Below are positions 1-9,017 of a stretch of DNA of 40,469 nucleotides, in pieces (the first letter of the stretch is position 1; each line of letters opens with the position of its first letter). Made by a program: the position numbers and the translations under genes. The notes below the pieces were generated by a model that ran no database searches, was not told the origin of the DNA, and saw only the letters and a list, made by a program, of their open reading frames with translations. The stretch is from Burkholderiaceae bacterium (GTDB taxonomy: Bacteria; Pseudomonadota; Gammaproteobacteria; Burkholderiales; Burkholderiaceae), in the NCBI GenBank assembly GCA_030151165.1, contig JASLEM010000333.1, positions 1 through 40,469 of the forward strand, given 5' to 3'.

Positions 1-1
1 G

Positions 2-949
2 GGCCATACGTGCGTGGTGATGGACTCGCACGCCGACGCCGTCGCGAAGATGGTCGACGCCGGCGCGGTCGGCACCTCGACGCTGTCGGAGCTCGCCGCG
101 AAGATGGACAAGCCGCGCGCCGTCTGGCTGATGGTGCCGGCGGCGGTCGTCGACAGCGTCCTCGACGACCTCATCGCCCACCTCGACCCGGGCGACATCA
201 TCATCGACGGCGGCAATTCCTACTACCGCGACGACATCCGCCGCGCGAAGAAACTGCACGACGCCGGCTTCCACTACGTCGACGTCGGGACCAGCGGCGG
301 CATCGCCGGCCAGGATCGCGGCTACTGCCTGATGGTGGGCGCCGAGCAGGCGGTCTTCGACCACCTCGCGCCGGTCTTCGCCGCGCTCGCCCCCGGCATC
401 GGCACCGAGGCACGCACGCCGGGCCGCACCGGCGAGCCGTCGAACGCCGAACAGGGCTTCCTGCACTGCGGCCCGAACGGCGCCGGCCACTTCGTCAAGA
501 TGATCCACAACGGCATCGAGTACGGGATGATGGCGGCGTTCGCCGAGGGCTTCAACATCCTCAAGCACGCCAACATCGGCAAGACGAAGCAGGTGGCCGA
601 TGCCGAGACCACGCCTTTGAGGGAGCCCGAGTTCTACCAGTACGAGTTCGACCTGCCGGAGGTCGCCGAGGTCTGGCGCCGCGGCAGCGTGGTCGGCTCG
701 TGGCTGCTCGACCTCACCGCCAAGGCGATGCTCGCCGACCCGCAGCTCTCGAAGTTCGCGGGCAAGGTGTCGGACTCCGGCGAAGGCCGCTGGACGCTGC
801 AGGCCGCGATCGACGAGGCGGTACCCACCCACGTATTGAGCGCCGCGGTGTACGACCGCTTCAGCTCGCGCGGCGAGGCGACCTTCGCCAACCAGATCCT
901 GTCCGCGATGCGCGCCGAGTTCGGCGGCCACGCCGAGAAGAAAGACTGA
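2..949 (+). CDS. gnd: 6-phosphogluconate dehydrogenase (decarboxylating), short NAD-type, 5' end cut off
   Basis: Oxidative decarboxylation of 6-phosphogluconate to ribulose-5-phosphate in the cytoplasm. The frame is open from base 2, so the start and roughly the first 20 residues (the GxGxxG part of the Rossmann fold) lie outside the window. Visible motifs are IIDGGNSYY, the VGTSGGIAG substrate loop and [18 protein letters not shown] with the catalytic Lys and the His-Asn pair. About 315 residues are visible, which fits the short GntZ/YqeC-type enzyme and not the 470-residue Gnd. An Asp follows the second beta strand (VVMD), which in this superfamily favours NAD+ over NADP+; the cofactor call is inference. 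It is first in the visible operon, 20 bp ahead of zwf. Confidence 0.93.
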   Translation, partial: GHTCVVMDSHADAVAKMVDAGAVGTSTLSELAAKMDKPRAVWLMVPAAVVDSVLDDLIAHLDPGDIIIDGGNSYYRDDIRRAKKLHDAGFHYVDVGTSGGIAGQDRGYCLMVGAEQAVFDHLAPVFAALAPGIGTEARTPGRTGEPSNAEQGFLHCGPNGAGHFVKMIHNGIEYGMMAAFAEGFNILKHANIGKTKQVADAETTPLREPEFYQYEFDLPEVAEVWRRGSVVGSWLLDLTAKAMLADPQLSKFAGKVSDSGEGRWTLQAAIDEAVPTHVLSAAVYDRFSSRGEATFANQILSAMRAEFGGHAEKKD

Positions 950-969
950 AGGACAACCGGAACCCCACG

Positions 970-2421
970 ATGACCGAAGACACCAAGACCTCCCCCTTGT
1001 CGCAGCACTCCGATGCCCTGGTGCTCTTCGGCTTCACCGGCGACCTCGCCCGCAAGAAGATCTTTCCCGCGCTGTACGCGATGGCCAAGCGCGGCGAACT
1101 CGTCGCGCGCGTGGTCGGTGTCTCGGGCTCCGAGCTGAGCGACGACGAGGTGCACCAGCGCGTGCACGACAGCCTCGAGAAGGAAGGCGGCATCGACGAC
1201 CAGGCGGCGTACGACAAGCTGCAGTCCGCGATCTCGTACGTCAGCGGCGACTACAAGAAGCCCGAGACCTTCGCCGCGTTGAAGAAGGCGCTCGGCGACT
1301 CGCAGCGGCCCGCGCACTACCTCGCGGTGCCGCCCGAGCTGTTCGAGACGGTGATCAAGAGCCTCGGCACCACGGGCCTCGCGAAGGACGCGCGGCTGAT
1401 CGTCGAGAAGCCCTTCGGCCGCGACCTCGCCTCGGCCAAGGAGCTCGATGGCGTCGCGCGCTCGGTGTTCCCGGAGGAGGCGATCTTCCGCATCGACCAC
1501 TATCTCGGCAAGGAGGCGATCATGAACCTCCTGTACTTCCGCTTCGCCAACTCGTTCCTCGACCCGCTGTGGTGCCGCGACCACGTGACGAGCGTGCAGA
1601 TGACGATGTCCGAGGACTTCGGCGTCGGCACGCGCGGCTCGTTCTACGAGACGGTCGGCGCGCTGCGCGACGTCGTCGAGAACCACCTGTTCCAGATCGT
1701 CGCGCTGCTCGCGATGGAGACGCCCAAGTCGCGCGGCTTCGCCGACCTGCAGGCCGCGAAGGCCGCGGTGTTCAAGGCCGTGCGCCCGCTGAAGCCGGAG
1801 GACATGGTGCGCGGCCAGTACGAAGGCTATCGCGAGGAGAAGGACGTCGCGAAGGACTCGGACGTCGAGACCTACGTCGCGGTGCGCCTGCACATCGACA
1901 CGCCGCGCTGGCAGGACGTGCCGTTCTACCTGCGCGCCGGCAAGTCGCTGCCGAACACGACCGTCGAGGTGCTGATCCAGTTCAAGCCGCCGAAGCAGGC
2001 GCTGTTCGAGGATTCGGGCGCCGCCGGCGGTCGCCCGAACTACCTGCGCTTCCGGCTGCAGCCGACGTCGTCGATCGCGCTCGCCGCGCGCGTGAAGCAT
2101 GTCGGCAAGCGCTTCGTCGGCGAGCAGCGCGAGCTCTACGCCTGCGAGGACCTGAGCGGCGAGGAAGCGCCCTACGACCGCCTGCTCGGCGACGCGATGG
2201 CCGGCGACGGCTCGCTGTTCACGAGCGTCGACGCGGTCGAGGCCGCGTGGGCGATCGTCGACGACGTGCTCGCCAAGCCGCCGAAGTCGATTCCGTACAA
2301 GCCCGGCACCTGGGGTCCGGCCGAAGCCGACGCGCTGATCGCGCCCGACGGCGGCTGGTTCGTGCCGAACCCCGAGGCCGGCTGCGCGCCCGCCAAGGCA
2401 GACGACAAGAAGGCCTCGTGA
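970..2421 (+). CDS. zwf: Glucose-6-phosphate 1-dehydrogenase
   Basis: Oxidises glucose-6-phosphate to 6-phosphogluconolactone, the entry step of the oxidative pentose phosphate and Entner-Doudoroff pathways. The product is 483 residues, a normal length. The N-terminal dinucleotide-binding motif reads [10 protein letters not shown], and the substrate signature RIDHYLGKE lies at about residues 174-182. The start ATG at 970 is chosen because the family similarity begins a few residues later ([12 protein letters not shown]) and AAGGACAA lies upstream. The frame is open further upstream, but that part overlaps gnd in another frame and is not coding. The stop overlaps the pgi start (TGATG), so the two are translationally coupled. 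No lactonase (pgl) gene is visible here. Confidence 0.96.
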   Translation: MTEDTKTSPLSQHSDALVLFGFTGDLARKKIFPALYAMAKRGELVARVVGVSGSELSDDEVHQRVHDSLEKEGGIDDQAAYDKLQSAISYVSGDYKKPETFAALKKALGDSQRPAHYLAVPPELFETVIKSLGTTGLAKDARLIVEKPFGRDLASAKELDGVARSVFPEEAIFRIDHYLGKEAIMNLLYFRFANSFLDPLWCRDHVTSVQMTMSEDFGVGTRGSFYETVGALRDVVENHLFQIVALLAMETPKSRGFADLQAAKAAVFKAVRPLKPEDMVRGQYEGYREEKDVAKDSDVETYVAVRLHIDTPRWQDVPFYLRAGKSLPNTTVEVLIQFKPPKQALFEDSGAAGGRPNYLRFRLQPTSSIALAARVKHVGKRFVGEQRELYACEDLSGEEAPYDRLLGDAMAGDGSLFTSVDAVEAAWAIVDDVLAKPPKSIPYKPGTWGPAEADALIAPDGGWFVPNPEAGCAPAKADDKKAS

Positions 2422-4052
2422 TGAGCGACACGCTGACCGACCGCGCGAGCTGGCAGGCGCTCGCCGCGCACCACGGGAAGATCAAGGACACGCACCTGCG
2501 CGACCTCTTCGCCAAGGACGCCCACCGCGGCGAACGCCTGACGCTGGAGGCCGAAGGCCTCTACCTCGACTACTCGAAGAACCGCGTCGACGACGACACG
2601 CTGCGACTGCTCGTCGACCTCGCGATCGACTGCAAGCTCGAGGATCGCATCGCCGCGATGTTCCGCGGCGACAAGATCAACACGACCGAGGACCGCGCCG
2701 TGCTGCACGTCGCGCTGCGTGCGCCGCGCGGCCAGCCGATCCTCGTCGACGGCGTGGACGTCGTCCCCGGCGTGCACGAGGTGCTCGACCGCATGGCCGC
2801 GTTCTCCGACAAGGTACGCAGCGGCGAATGGAAAGGCTTCACCGGCGCGCGCATCCGCAACGTCATCAACATCGGCATCGGCGGCTCGGACCTCGGCCCG
2901 GTGATGGCGTACGAGGCGCTGCGCCACTACAGCCAGCGCGACCTGCGCTTCACCTTCGTCTCCAACGTCGACTCGACCGACCTCGCCGAGGCCGTGCGCG
3001 ACATCGAAGCCTCCGAGACGCTGTTCATCGTGTCGTCCAAGACCTTCACGACGCTCGAGACCATGACCAACGCGCAGGCCGCGCGCGACTGGCTGCTCAG
3101 CCAGCTCGGCGACGAGCAGGCCGTGGCGCGCCACTTCGTCGCGGTGTCGACCAACGCCGACGGCGTGAAGAAGTTCGGCATCGACGCCGAGAACATGTTC
3201 GGCTTCCACGACTGGGTCGGCGGGCGCTACTCGATGGATTCCGCGATCGGGCTGTCGACGATGATCGCCGTCGGCCCCGACAACTTCCGCGCGATGCTCG
3301 CCGGCTTCCACGTGATCGACGAGCACTTCCGCAGTGCGCCGATCGCGCGCAACCTGCCCGCGCTGATGGGCCTGCTCGCGGTCTGGAACAACGACTTCCT
3401 CGGCTTCGGCACGCACGCCGTGCTGCCGTACGAGCAATACCTCAAGCGCTTCCCGGCCTACCTGCAGCAGCTCACGATGGAGAGCAACGGCAAGCACGTG
3501 ACGCTCGAGGGCGAGCACGTCGCCGCGCACACCTCGCCCATCGTGTGGGGCGAGCCCGGCACCAACGGCCAGCACTCGTTCTACCAGCTGATCCACCAGG
3601 GCACGCGGATCGTGCCGTGCGACTTCATCGGCTTCCACAAGGCGCTCGCGCCGATCGGCCGGCAGCACGACCTGCTGATCGCCAACCTGATCGCGCAGGC
3701 CGAGGCGCTCGCGTTCGGCAAGACGAAGGAGCAGGTCGAAGCCGAGGGTGTCGCACCCGCGCTCGTACCCCACAAGGTCTTCGAGGGCAACCGGCCGACC
3801 AACACGATCCTGGTCGAATCGCTGACGCCCGAGTCGCTCGGCAAGCTGATCGCGCTGTACGAGCACAGCGTGTTCGTGCAGGGCGCGATCTGGGGCATCG
3901 ACTCGTTCGACCAGTGGGGCGTCGAGCTCGGCAAGGCGCTCGCAGCCAAGGTCATCCCCGAGCTGCAGGCGCCGGCCGAACCCGCGCTCGCGCACGACAG
4001 CTCGACCAACGCCCTGATCCGACGCTATCGCCAGCATCGCGCCACCACCTGA
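2421..4052 (+). CDS. pgi: Glucose-6-phosphate isomerase
   Basis: Interconverts glucose-6-phosphate and fructose-6-phosphate. The product is 543 residues, close to E. coli Pgi. Both family signatures are visible: the [14 protein letters not shown] segment near residue 270 and the C-terminal [15 protein letters not shown]. The [16 protein letters not shown] block contains the catalytic His. The ATG at 2421 shares its A with the zwf stop codon, and no better start exists. Third gene of the gnd-zwf-pgi-pgm operon. Together with Pgm it links storage or cell-surface sugar phosphates with glycolysis and the pentose phosphate route. Confidence 0.97.
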   Translation: MSDTLTDRASWQALAAHHGKIKDTHLRDLFAKDAHRGERLTLEAEGLYLDYSKNRVDDDTLRLLVDLAIDCKLEDRIAAMFRGDKINTTEDRAVLHVALRAPRGQPILVDGVDVVPGVHEVLDRMAAFSDKVRSGEWKGFTGARIRNVINIGIGGSDLGPVMAYEALRHYSQRDLRFTFVSNVDSTDLAEAVRDIEASETLFIVSSKTFTTLETMTNAQAARDWLLSQLGDEQAVARHFVAVSTNADGVKKFGIDAENMFGFHDWVGGRYSMDSAIGLSTMIAVGPDNFRAMLAGFHVIDEHFRSAPIARNLPALMGLLAVWNNDFLGFGTHAVLPYEQYLKRFPAYLQQLTMESNGKHVTLEGEHVAAHTSPIVWGEPGTNGQHSFYQLIHQGTRIVPCDFIGFHKALAPIGRQHDLLIANLIAQAEALAFGKTKEQVEAEGVAPALVPHKVFEGNRPTNTILVESLTPESLGKLIALYEHSVFVQGAIWGIDSFDQWGVELGKALAAKVIPELQAPAEPALAHDSSTNALIRRYRQHRATT

Positions 4053-4071
4053 CCCGAACCGACGAGACCCC

Positions 4072-5721
4072 ATGGCCCAGAAGATCGATCCCCTCGCCGG
4101 CAAGCCGGCGCCGCGCTCGTCGCTCGTCGACATCCCCAAGCTCGTCAGCGCGTACTACACGAACGTGCCCGATCCGGCCGAGGCCGCGCAGCGCGTCGCC
4201 TTCGGCACCTCGGGCCACCGCGGCAACGCGTTCGACGCGTCATTCAACGAGCGCCACGTGCTCGCGATCACGCAGGCGATCTGCGACTACCGCGCGTCCA
4301 AGGGCATCGACGGCCCGCTGTTCATCGGCATCGACACCCACGCGCTCTCCGAGCCGGCGCTGCGCAGCGCGCTCGAGGTGCTGGCCGCGAACGGCGTCAA
4401 CACGATGCTGTCGATGAACGACGAGTACACGCCGACGCCGGCGGTGTCGCACGCGATCATCGTGCACAACCGCGATCGCACTTCCAAGCTGGCCGACGGC
4501 ATCGTCGTCACGCCGTCGCACAACCCGCCGGACAACGGCGGCTTCAAGTACAACCCGACCAACGGCGGCCCGGCCGACGAAGGCATCACGAAGGGCGTGC
4601 AGGACGCGGCGAACCGCTATCTCGAGCGGAATCTCGAGGGCGTGAAGCGCATGCCCTACGCGAAGGCGCTGCATGCGCCGACGACGCACCGCCACGACTA
4701 CCTCGGCTGGTACGTGGCCGACCTCGGCAACGCGATCGACATGGCCGCGATCCGCGACTCGAAGATCCACCTCGGCGTCGACCCGCTCGGCGGCGCCGGC
4801 GTGCACTATTGGGGCCGCATCGCCGAACGCTACCGGCTCGACCTCAGCGTGGTGAGCGACGTCGTCGACCCGACCTTCGGCTTCATGACGCTGGACTGGG
4901 ACGGCAAGATCCGCATGGACCCGTCGTCGCCGTACGCGATGCAGCGGCTCGTCGACCTGAAGACCCAGTTCGACGTCGCCTTCGCCTGCGACACCGACCA
5001 CGACCGCCACGGCATCGTCACGAAGAGCGCCGGCCTGATGCAGCCGAACAGCTACCTCGCGGTCGCGATCGACTACCTGTTCCGCAACCGGCCGCAGTGG
5101 AGCGACGGCGCGGCGGTCGGCAAGACGGTGGTGTCGAGCCGCATGATCGACCTCGTCTCGCAACGCCTCGGCCGCAAGATGGTCGAGGTGCCGGTCGGCT
5201 TCAAGTGGTTCGCCGCGGGGTTGGCCGACGGCTCGTTCGGCTTCGGCGGCGAGGAGAGCGCCGGCGCGGCCTTCCTCCGCCGCGACGGCACGGCGTGGAC
5301 GACCGACAAGGACGGCATGACGATGGCGCTGCTCGCGGCCGAGATCACCGCGAAGACCGGCAGCGATCCGGGCGCGCTGTACGAGCAGATGACGAAGGAA
5401 CTCGGCAAGCCGGTGTCCGACCGGGTCGAGGCGCCGGCCGACGCCGCGCAGAAGAAGCGCCTCGCCGCGCTCTCGCCCGACGCCATCCAGTCGAAGGAGA
5501 TCGCGGGCGAGCCGATCACGGGGATCATCTCGAAGGCGCCGGGCAACGGCGCAGCCATCGGCGGGATCCGCGTCAGCTCGAAGAGCGGCTGGTTCGCGGC
5601 GCGGCCATCGGGCACCGAAGAGATCTACAAGATCTACGCGGAGAGCTTCGAGGGCGACGCGCACCTGAAGCGGCTGCTCGACGAAGCGCAGGCGCTGGTC
5701 GACAAGGCCATCGCCAGCTGA
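4072..5721 (+). CDS. pgm: Phosphoglucomutase (alpha-D-glucose phosphate-specific)
   Basis: Interconverts glucose-1-phosphate and glucose-6-phosphate. The product is 549 residues, matching E. coli Pgm (about 546) and not the shorter PgcA or GlmM. The phospho-serine loop VVTPSHNPPDNGG puts the catalytic Ser at residue 149. The Mg-binding loop DTDHDRHG carries Asp at 307, 309 and 311. The sugar-binding GGEESAG is at about 392-398, and the phosphate-binding RPSGTEEIYKIYAES is near the C terminus. It lies 19 bp downstream of pgi in the same operon. A GC-rich hairpin 10 bp after its stop probably ends the transcript. Confidence 0.97.
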   Translation: MAQKIDPLAGKPAPRSSLVDIPKLVSAYYTNVPDPAEAAQRVAFGTSGHRGNAFDASFNERHVLAITQAICDYRASKGIDGPLFIGIDTHALSEPALRSALEVLAANGVNTMLSMNDEYTPTPAVSHAIIVHNRDRTSKLADGIVVTPSHNPPDNGGFKYNPTNGGPADEGITKGVQDAANRYLERNLEGVKRMPYAKALHAPTTHRHDYLGWYVADLGNAIDMAAIRDSKIHLGVDPLGGAGVHYWGRIAERYRLDLSVVSDVVDPTFGFMTLDWDGKIRMDPSSPYAMQRLVDLKTQFDVAFACDTDHDRHGIVTKSAGLMQPNSYLAVAIDYLFRNRPQWSDGAAVGKTVVSSRMIDLVSQRLGRKMVEVPVGFKWFAAGLADGSFGFGGEESAGAAFLRRDGTAWTTDKDGMTMALLAAEITAKTGSDPGALYEQMTKELGKPVSDRVEAPADAAQKKRLAALSPDAIQSKEIAGEPITGIISKAPGNGAAIGGIRVSSKSGWFAARPSGTEEIYKIYAESFEGDAHLKRLLDEAQALVDKAIAS

Positions 5722-5731
5722 GGCGCACGCC

Positions 5732-5762
5732 CCGGCGCGCACGCGGGACGCGCGCGCGCCGG
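5732..5762 (+). terminator. GC-rich hairpin after pgm, possible terminator
   Basis: A perfect 9-bp stem, CCGGCGCGC (5732-5740) with GCGCGCCGG (5754-5762) around a 13-nt loop, starts 10 bp after the pgm stop. No T-run follows, so intrinsic termination is only likely, not certain. In such GC-rich sequence a 9-bp stem is less surprising than elsewhere. Confidence 0.4.
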
Positions 5763-5795
5763 CGGCCATCGGAACTGCGGTGCAAAGCCGCGGCT

Positions 5796-5815
5796 CATGT
5801 GCGGATCCGCACATG
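5796..5815. promoter_or_regulatory. Perfect 20-bp palindrome
   Basis: CATGTGCGGATCCGCACATG reads identically on both strands with no spacer. It lies 122 bp upstream of the first barrel-like gene and 74 bp after pgm. A gapless palindrome of this length is typical of a homodimeric-repressor operator, or could form a cruciform. No regulator gene is adjacent, so the binding protein is unknown. Confidence 0.4.
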
Positions 5816-5828
5816 GCGTCGTCCCTGA

Positions 5829-5883
5829 AGATCAGGTCATCCCGCGTTGGGGTGATCTCGTTCGCGACCGCTGCGTCGCGAAC
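5829..5883 (+). other. Two consecutive hairpins in the leader of the barrel-gene cluster
   Basis: First hairpin: AGATCA (5829-5834) pairs with TGATCT (5853-5858), with further partial pairing inside. Second: GTTCGCGAC (5860-5868) pairs perfectly with GTCGCGAAC (5875-5883) around a 6-nt loop. Together with the palindrome at 5796-5815, the 215-bp gap after pgm is full of dyad symmetry. This could be leader-RNA structure or operators. The remaining bases of the gap show nothing recognisable. Confidence 0.35.
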
Positions 5884-5936
5884 GCAGGAATGCCAGCGCA
5901 CCTCCTGCAGTTCGACCGGTTCGCCCCGCTTCTGCC

Positions 5937-6634
5937 ATGCGCCTGCTCCACCCGCTCCGGCTCGCCGCCGTGCTGCTGGCCCTCCTGCCCGCGTTGCACG
6001 CCGCCGCCGCCGACATGCCGCTCTCGACCGACCTGCTCGAGCCGCTCGACATCGTCGCCGCCGGCCGCTGGCAGTCCGAGCTCGTCGTGCCCAGCGCACG
6101 CAGCCTGCGCGAGCGACTCGCCGGCGACGACTTCGCCGTGCCGACGCTGCTGCGCCTGGGCGTCGGCCATTCGGTGGAACTGCGCAGCGCGATCGACGCG
6201 GCGGCGATGCCGGCTGGCTGCCGGGCGTCGCGTGGCTGGCCAACGTCGAGACGAGCGGCGGCTCGCCGGCCTTCCGCGGCCGCGACTTCCGCCCGTCGCT
6301 GCGCGCCACGGCCGAGTGGGAGCTGCCCGCCGACATGACGCTCGGCCTGATGCCGGGCATCTTCCGCGACCGCGACGACACCGGCCGCCACTACGCCGCC
6401 GGCGTGGTCGCGCTGAACCTCGGCAAGGCGTGGACGCCGCGCCTGCACAGCTTCGTCGAGCTGGCCGGCCAGCGCATGTCGCAGCAGGGCGCGCGCAGCA
6501 CGCAGGCGAACGTCGACACCGGCCTCGCCTTCCGCGCGAGCGCCGCGCTGCAGGTCGCGGCGGTGGTCTCGCGCACGTTCACGGGCGGCGCCCAGGACAC
6601 CCGCGGCGGACTGAGCATCTCCGCACGTTTTTGA
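5937..6634 (+). pseudogene. Broken secreted beta-barrel-like protein gene, first of three tandem paralogues
   Basis: The frame from ATG 5937 gives a signal peptide (MRLLHPLRLAAVLLALLPALHA, cleavage near AHA-AA) and the start of a domain (PTLLRLGVGHSVELRSAID). After about base 6210 the homology continues in the other + frame (WLPGVAWLANVETSG ... EWELPADMTLGLMPG ... ARF) to the stop at 6634. Compared with the next paralogue, roughly 30 codons of the middle are missing at the junction. An out-of-frame internal deletion therefore fits better than one miscalled base. The C-terminal half resembles the MetA-pathway (Phenol_MetA_deg-like) outer-membrane family as I remember it, and ends in a terminal Phe like many barrels. 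A sequencing or assembly error remains possible. Confidence 0.6.
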
Positions 6635-6647
6635 GCGCGATCTCACG

Positions 6648-6667
6648 CCGCGCGTCTTGCCGCGCGG
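6648..6667 (+). terminator. Hairpin after the broken barrel gene
   Basis: CCGCGCG (6648-6654) pairs with CGCGCGG (6661-6667) around TCTTGC, starting 13 bp after the stop at 6634. There is no T-tract after it. A weak terminator or mRNA-stabilising hairpin is possible; the rest of the 150-bp gap shows nothing clear. Confidence 0.3.
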
Positions 6668-6784
6668 CCGACACATCGGATACACCTGCACACAGCTTCG
6701 GCCCTGCTCGACAGTCAAAGTGACGCCTCCGCGGCCGATGACAGCCTTGCCGCCGACACGCTCCACCTCCCTTCGCCTTTCCGC

Positions 6785-7645
6785 ATGCGCCCTCCCGTTC
6801 CTCGCCGCCCTGTCGATCGCCGCGCCGGCGCGTCCTGCGCCGCGCTGGCCGCGCTGTGCTGCCTGGTCGCGGCGCCGCAGGCGCGCGCGGCCGCCGAGGA
6901 CATCAACGCCGAGCCCGCGATGAGCGGCTTCGACGCCGTCGCGGCCGCGAGCCGCCAGCTGGTGGAGCGCGTGGTCGACACCGAGCACGCCGTCGTACAC
7001 GCCCTGAAGCAGGATGCGCGCGAATCGTGGGTCGCGCCGAGCTGGAGCCTGTCGGCCGACGCGCCGATCGTGCGCGGCCGCCCGGTCGACTACGCGATGC
7101 GCGCCAGCGCCGCCGCCGCCGCGGCCACGGCCGCCAACAGCGCCGAGACCGCGCCGCGCTCGACTGGCACCGCCGACCTCTCGTTCGGCGCCCGCCTGCG
7201 CGTGCTGCACGGCGACGCCGACCTGCACATCCCCGCCGTCTCGTGGATGGCCGACGTCCAGCCCGCCACCAGCGGCGCGTCGTCCGGCTCGACCGTGCTG
7301 CGCCCGTCCACCCACCTCAGCGCCGAATGGTCGCTGCCCGGCGACTTCTCGCTCGGCGTGATGCCCGGCGTGGCGGTCGACCTCGACGCCTACGGCCGCC
7401 GCACCGCCAACGGCACGCTGGCCGTCACGGTCGGCAAGGCGTGGTCGCCGCAGTGGCGCACGTTCATCGACATGGCGCGCGACCGCCTCGCCGCCGTCCA
7501 GCTGGGCGGCGTGTCCACCACGCTGGACGCCGGCGTCAGCTTCGCCGCGACCCCGGCCACGCAGCTCGACTTCGCCGTCACGCACGGCCTCTCGCCGTCC
7601 GCGCCGCCGTTCCAGGCGGGCGTCGGCGTCTCGTCGAGCTTCTGA
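6785..7645 (+). CDS. Secreted beta-barrel-like protein, second tandem paralogue
   Basis: 286 residues. The N terminus has an Arg-rich n-region, the hydrophobic core ALAALCCLVAA and an AxA cleavage site near QARA-AAED, so it is exported. The C-terminal ~130 residues (PAVSWMADV ... EWSLPGDFSLGVMPGV ... GKAWSPQWRTF) match the intact part of the upstream pseudogene and the downstream gene. The protein ends in Phe (SSSF), a common outer-membrane insertion signal. I compare it with the Phenol_MetA_deg-like outer-membrane transporters from memory of the LGVMPG and GKxWxxxxxxF pattern. Function and substrate are unknown. An Ala-rich linker lies between residues 105 and 125. The start is supported by the signal peptide only; there is no clear ribosome site. 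Confidence 0.75.
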   Translation: MRPPVPRRPVDRRAGASCAALAALCCLVAAPQARAAAEDINAEPAMSGFDAVAAASRQLVERVVDTEHAVVHALKQDARESWVAPSWSLSADAPIVRGRPVDYAMRASAAAAAATAANSAETAPRSTGTADLSFGARLRVLHGDADLHIPAVSWMADVQPATSGASSGSTVLRPSTHLSAEWSLPGDFSLGVMPGVAVDLDAYGRRTANGTLAVTVGKAWSPQWRTFIDMARDRLAAVQLGGVSTTLDAGVSFAATPATQLDFAVTHGLSPSAPPFQAGVGVSSSF

Positions 7646-7830
7646 TCGCCGGTTCCCATCGGGTTCGCTGAGCGTCTTCATTTGTAAGGACGGCAACCGC
7701 GCGGGAACTTGTCGCGCGCCAGCGCTTCGAAACGCGTCGACCGTCGCCGCGCGACACCGCCATCCCGGTGCGCCGATCAACGGCCCGGAGCGCCGCCTGT
7801 TGCATCGATCCCGCGGCGCGACGCCCTGAA

Positions 7831-7846
7831 ACAATCGCGGGATTGT
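7831..7846. promoter_or_regulatory. Inverted repeat upstream of the third barrel-like gene
   Basis: ACAATC-GCGG-GATTGT, a perfect 6-4-6 dyad 72 bp before the ATG at 7918, is more AT-rich than its surroundings. It is possibly an operator; no bound regulator is known. The rest of the 272-bp gap between 7645 and 7918 shows no gene or other clear site. Confidence 0.3.
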
Positions 7847-7917
7847 GGGAAGCCTCGGCCCTCGCCTATGCTTGCCGCCAACGCCCGCGTGCCTTGCACG
7901 ACCCGACCGCCGACCCG

Positions 7918-8844
7918 ATGCCCGCCAACGCCCTCGCCTCCCTGCTCGCACGCCGCCTCGCGCCGGCGCTCGCGTTGCTGCTGGTCGCCGGGGCCGCGAG
8001 CGCGCAGGACGAGCTGCCGGTCGAGACCGCCGCGGACATCGACCCCATCCCCAGCGCCACGCTCGACGCCGACGTCTTCGCCACGCTGATGCCGTGCACC
8101 AACGTCGTGCCGCGCGCGCTGGTCGACTCGGCCGTCGCGTCGGTCGTCACGCCGCAGGTCGACCCGCGTCGCCGCCCGATCGTGCCGGCGTCCGCGCCGC
8201 GGCTCGCGGCCGACGCACCCAAGCCGATCCGCGTCGACGGCAGCCCCGTCATCGAATCCCCCGCCACGCTGCAGTTCGCCGGCCAGCTCGTGCGCGTCCA
8301 CGCCGATGGCATGCCCGGCCCGAACGCACCGAGCACCGACCCGTTCGTGCGCGTGCTGCCGCGCGCCGTGAACCCGGCCGACGTGCAGGTCGGCGCGCAC
8401 TGGGGCTCCGAGGAGCGCATCGACGCGCCGCTGCTGTCGGGCATCGCCTGGAACGCGAACGCGGACGTCTTCGCCGGCCCCGCGCCGCGCGCCACGGTGC
8501 GCCGCTCGCTGCGCATCACCGCCCAGTGGGACACCCCGGAAGACCTGACGATCGGCTTCACGCCAGGTGTCGAGCACGTCGGCGGCTCGCTGTTCGAGCA
8601 CCACGTCACCGGGCTGCAGGCGAGCACCGTCGACCGAACGCAGGCCGCGCGCTGGCGCAGCTTCATCGAGGTGTCGGGCGAGAAGCTCGGCTCGAGCAGC
8701 CTGCTCGACAACTCGACCGCGCAGGTGCACGCCGGCGCGACCTACTCGGCGTCGAACTCGACGCAGCTGGACGTGTCGGTGTCGCGCGGCACGACGCCGC
8801 TGTCCGACTTCCAGTCGGCCATCGGGCTACAAGTCCAGTTCTGA
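7918..8844 (+). CDS. Secreted beta-barrel-like protein, third and most divergent paralogue
   Basis: 308 residues from ATG 7918. This start gives a clean signal peptide (RRLAPALALLLVAGAASA-QDE), whereas the open frame upstream does not. The C-terminal ~160 residues align with the two preceding genes (SGIAWNANADV ... RRSLRITAQWDTPEDLTIGFTPGV ... ARWRSFIEVSGEKLG ... GLQVQF) and end in Phe. The GKxW motif of the other copies is lost here, and the N-terminal half (Pro-rich, about residues 40-130) is its own. Same strand and order as the other copies, so tandem duplication followed by divergence. A strong hairpin follows 26 bp after the stop. Role unknown. Confidence 0.75.
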   Translation: MPANALASLLARRLAPALALLLVAGAASAQDELPVETAADIDPIPSATLDADVFATLMPCTNVVPRALVDSAVASVVTPQVDPRRRPIVPASAPRLAADAPKPIRVDGSPVIESPATLQFAGQLVRVHADGMPGPNAPSTDPFVRVLPRAVNPADVQVGAHWGSEERIDAPLLSGIAWNANADVFAGPAPRATVRRSLRITAQWDTPEDLTIGFTPGVEHVGGSLFEHHVTGLQASTVDRTQAARWRSFIEVSGEKLGSSSLLDNSTAQVHAGATYSASNSTQLDVSVSRGTTPLSDFQSAIGLQVQF

Positions 8845-8869
8845 TTCCTGATCCGGACTGACGCCCGCC

Positions 8870-8892
8870 GGTCTTGCGCGCGACGCAAGACC
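8870..8892 (+). terminator. Hairpin terminator after the barrel-gene cluster
   Basis: GGTCTTGCG (8870-8878) pairs perfectly with CGCAAGACC (8884-8892) around CGCGA, 26 bp after the stop at 8844. It is followed by CCCTTC and not a T-run. It is the best terminator-like structure in the left half of the window because its stem is not just repeated CG. Confidence 0.55.
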
Positions 8893-9017
8893 CCCTTCGC
8901 CAATGAGGCATCGCAGCGGGCCGCTGGGGCATCGCCGTTCCGGGACAATGGATCGCACCCCATGTTCCCGAACCCGCTCCGTCCTGCCTTCGTGTCGCGC
9001 CGGGCCCCGGCCCGCCG

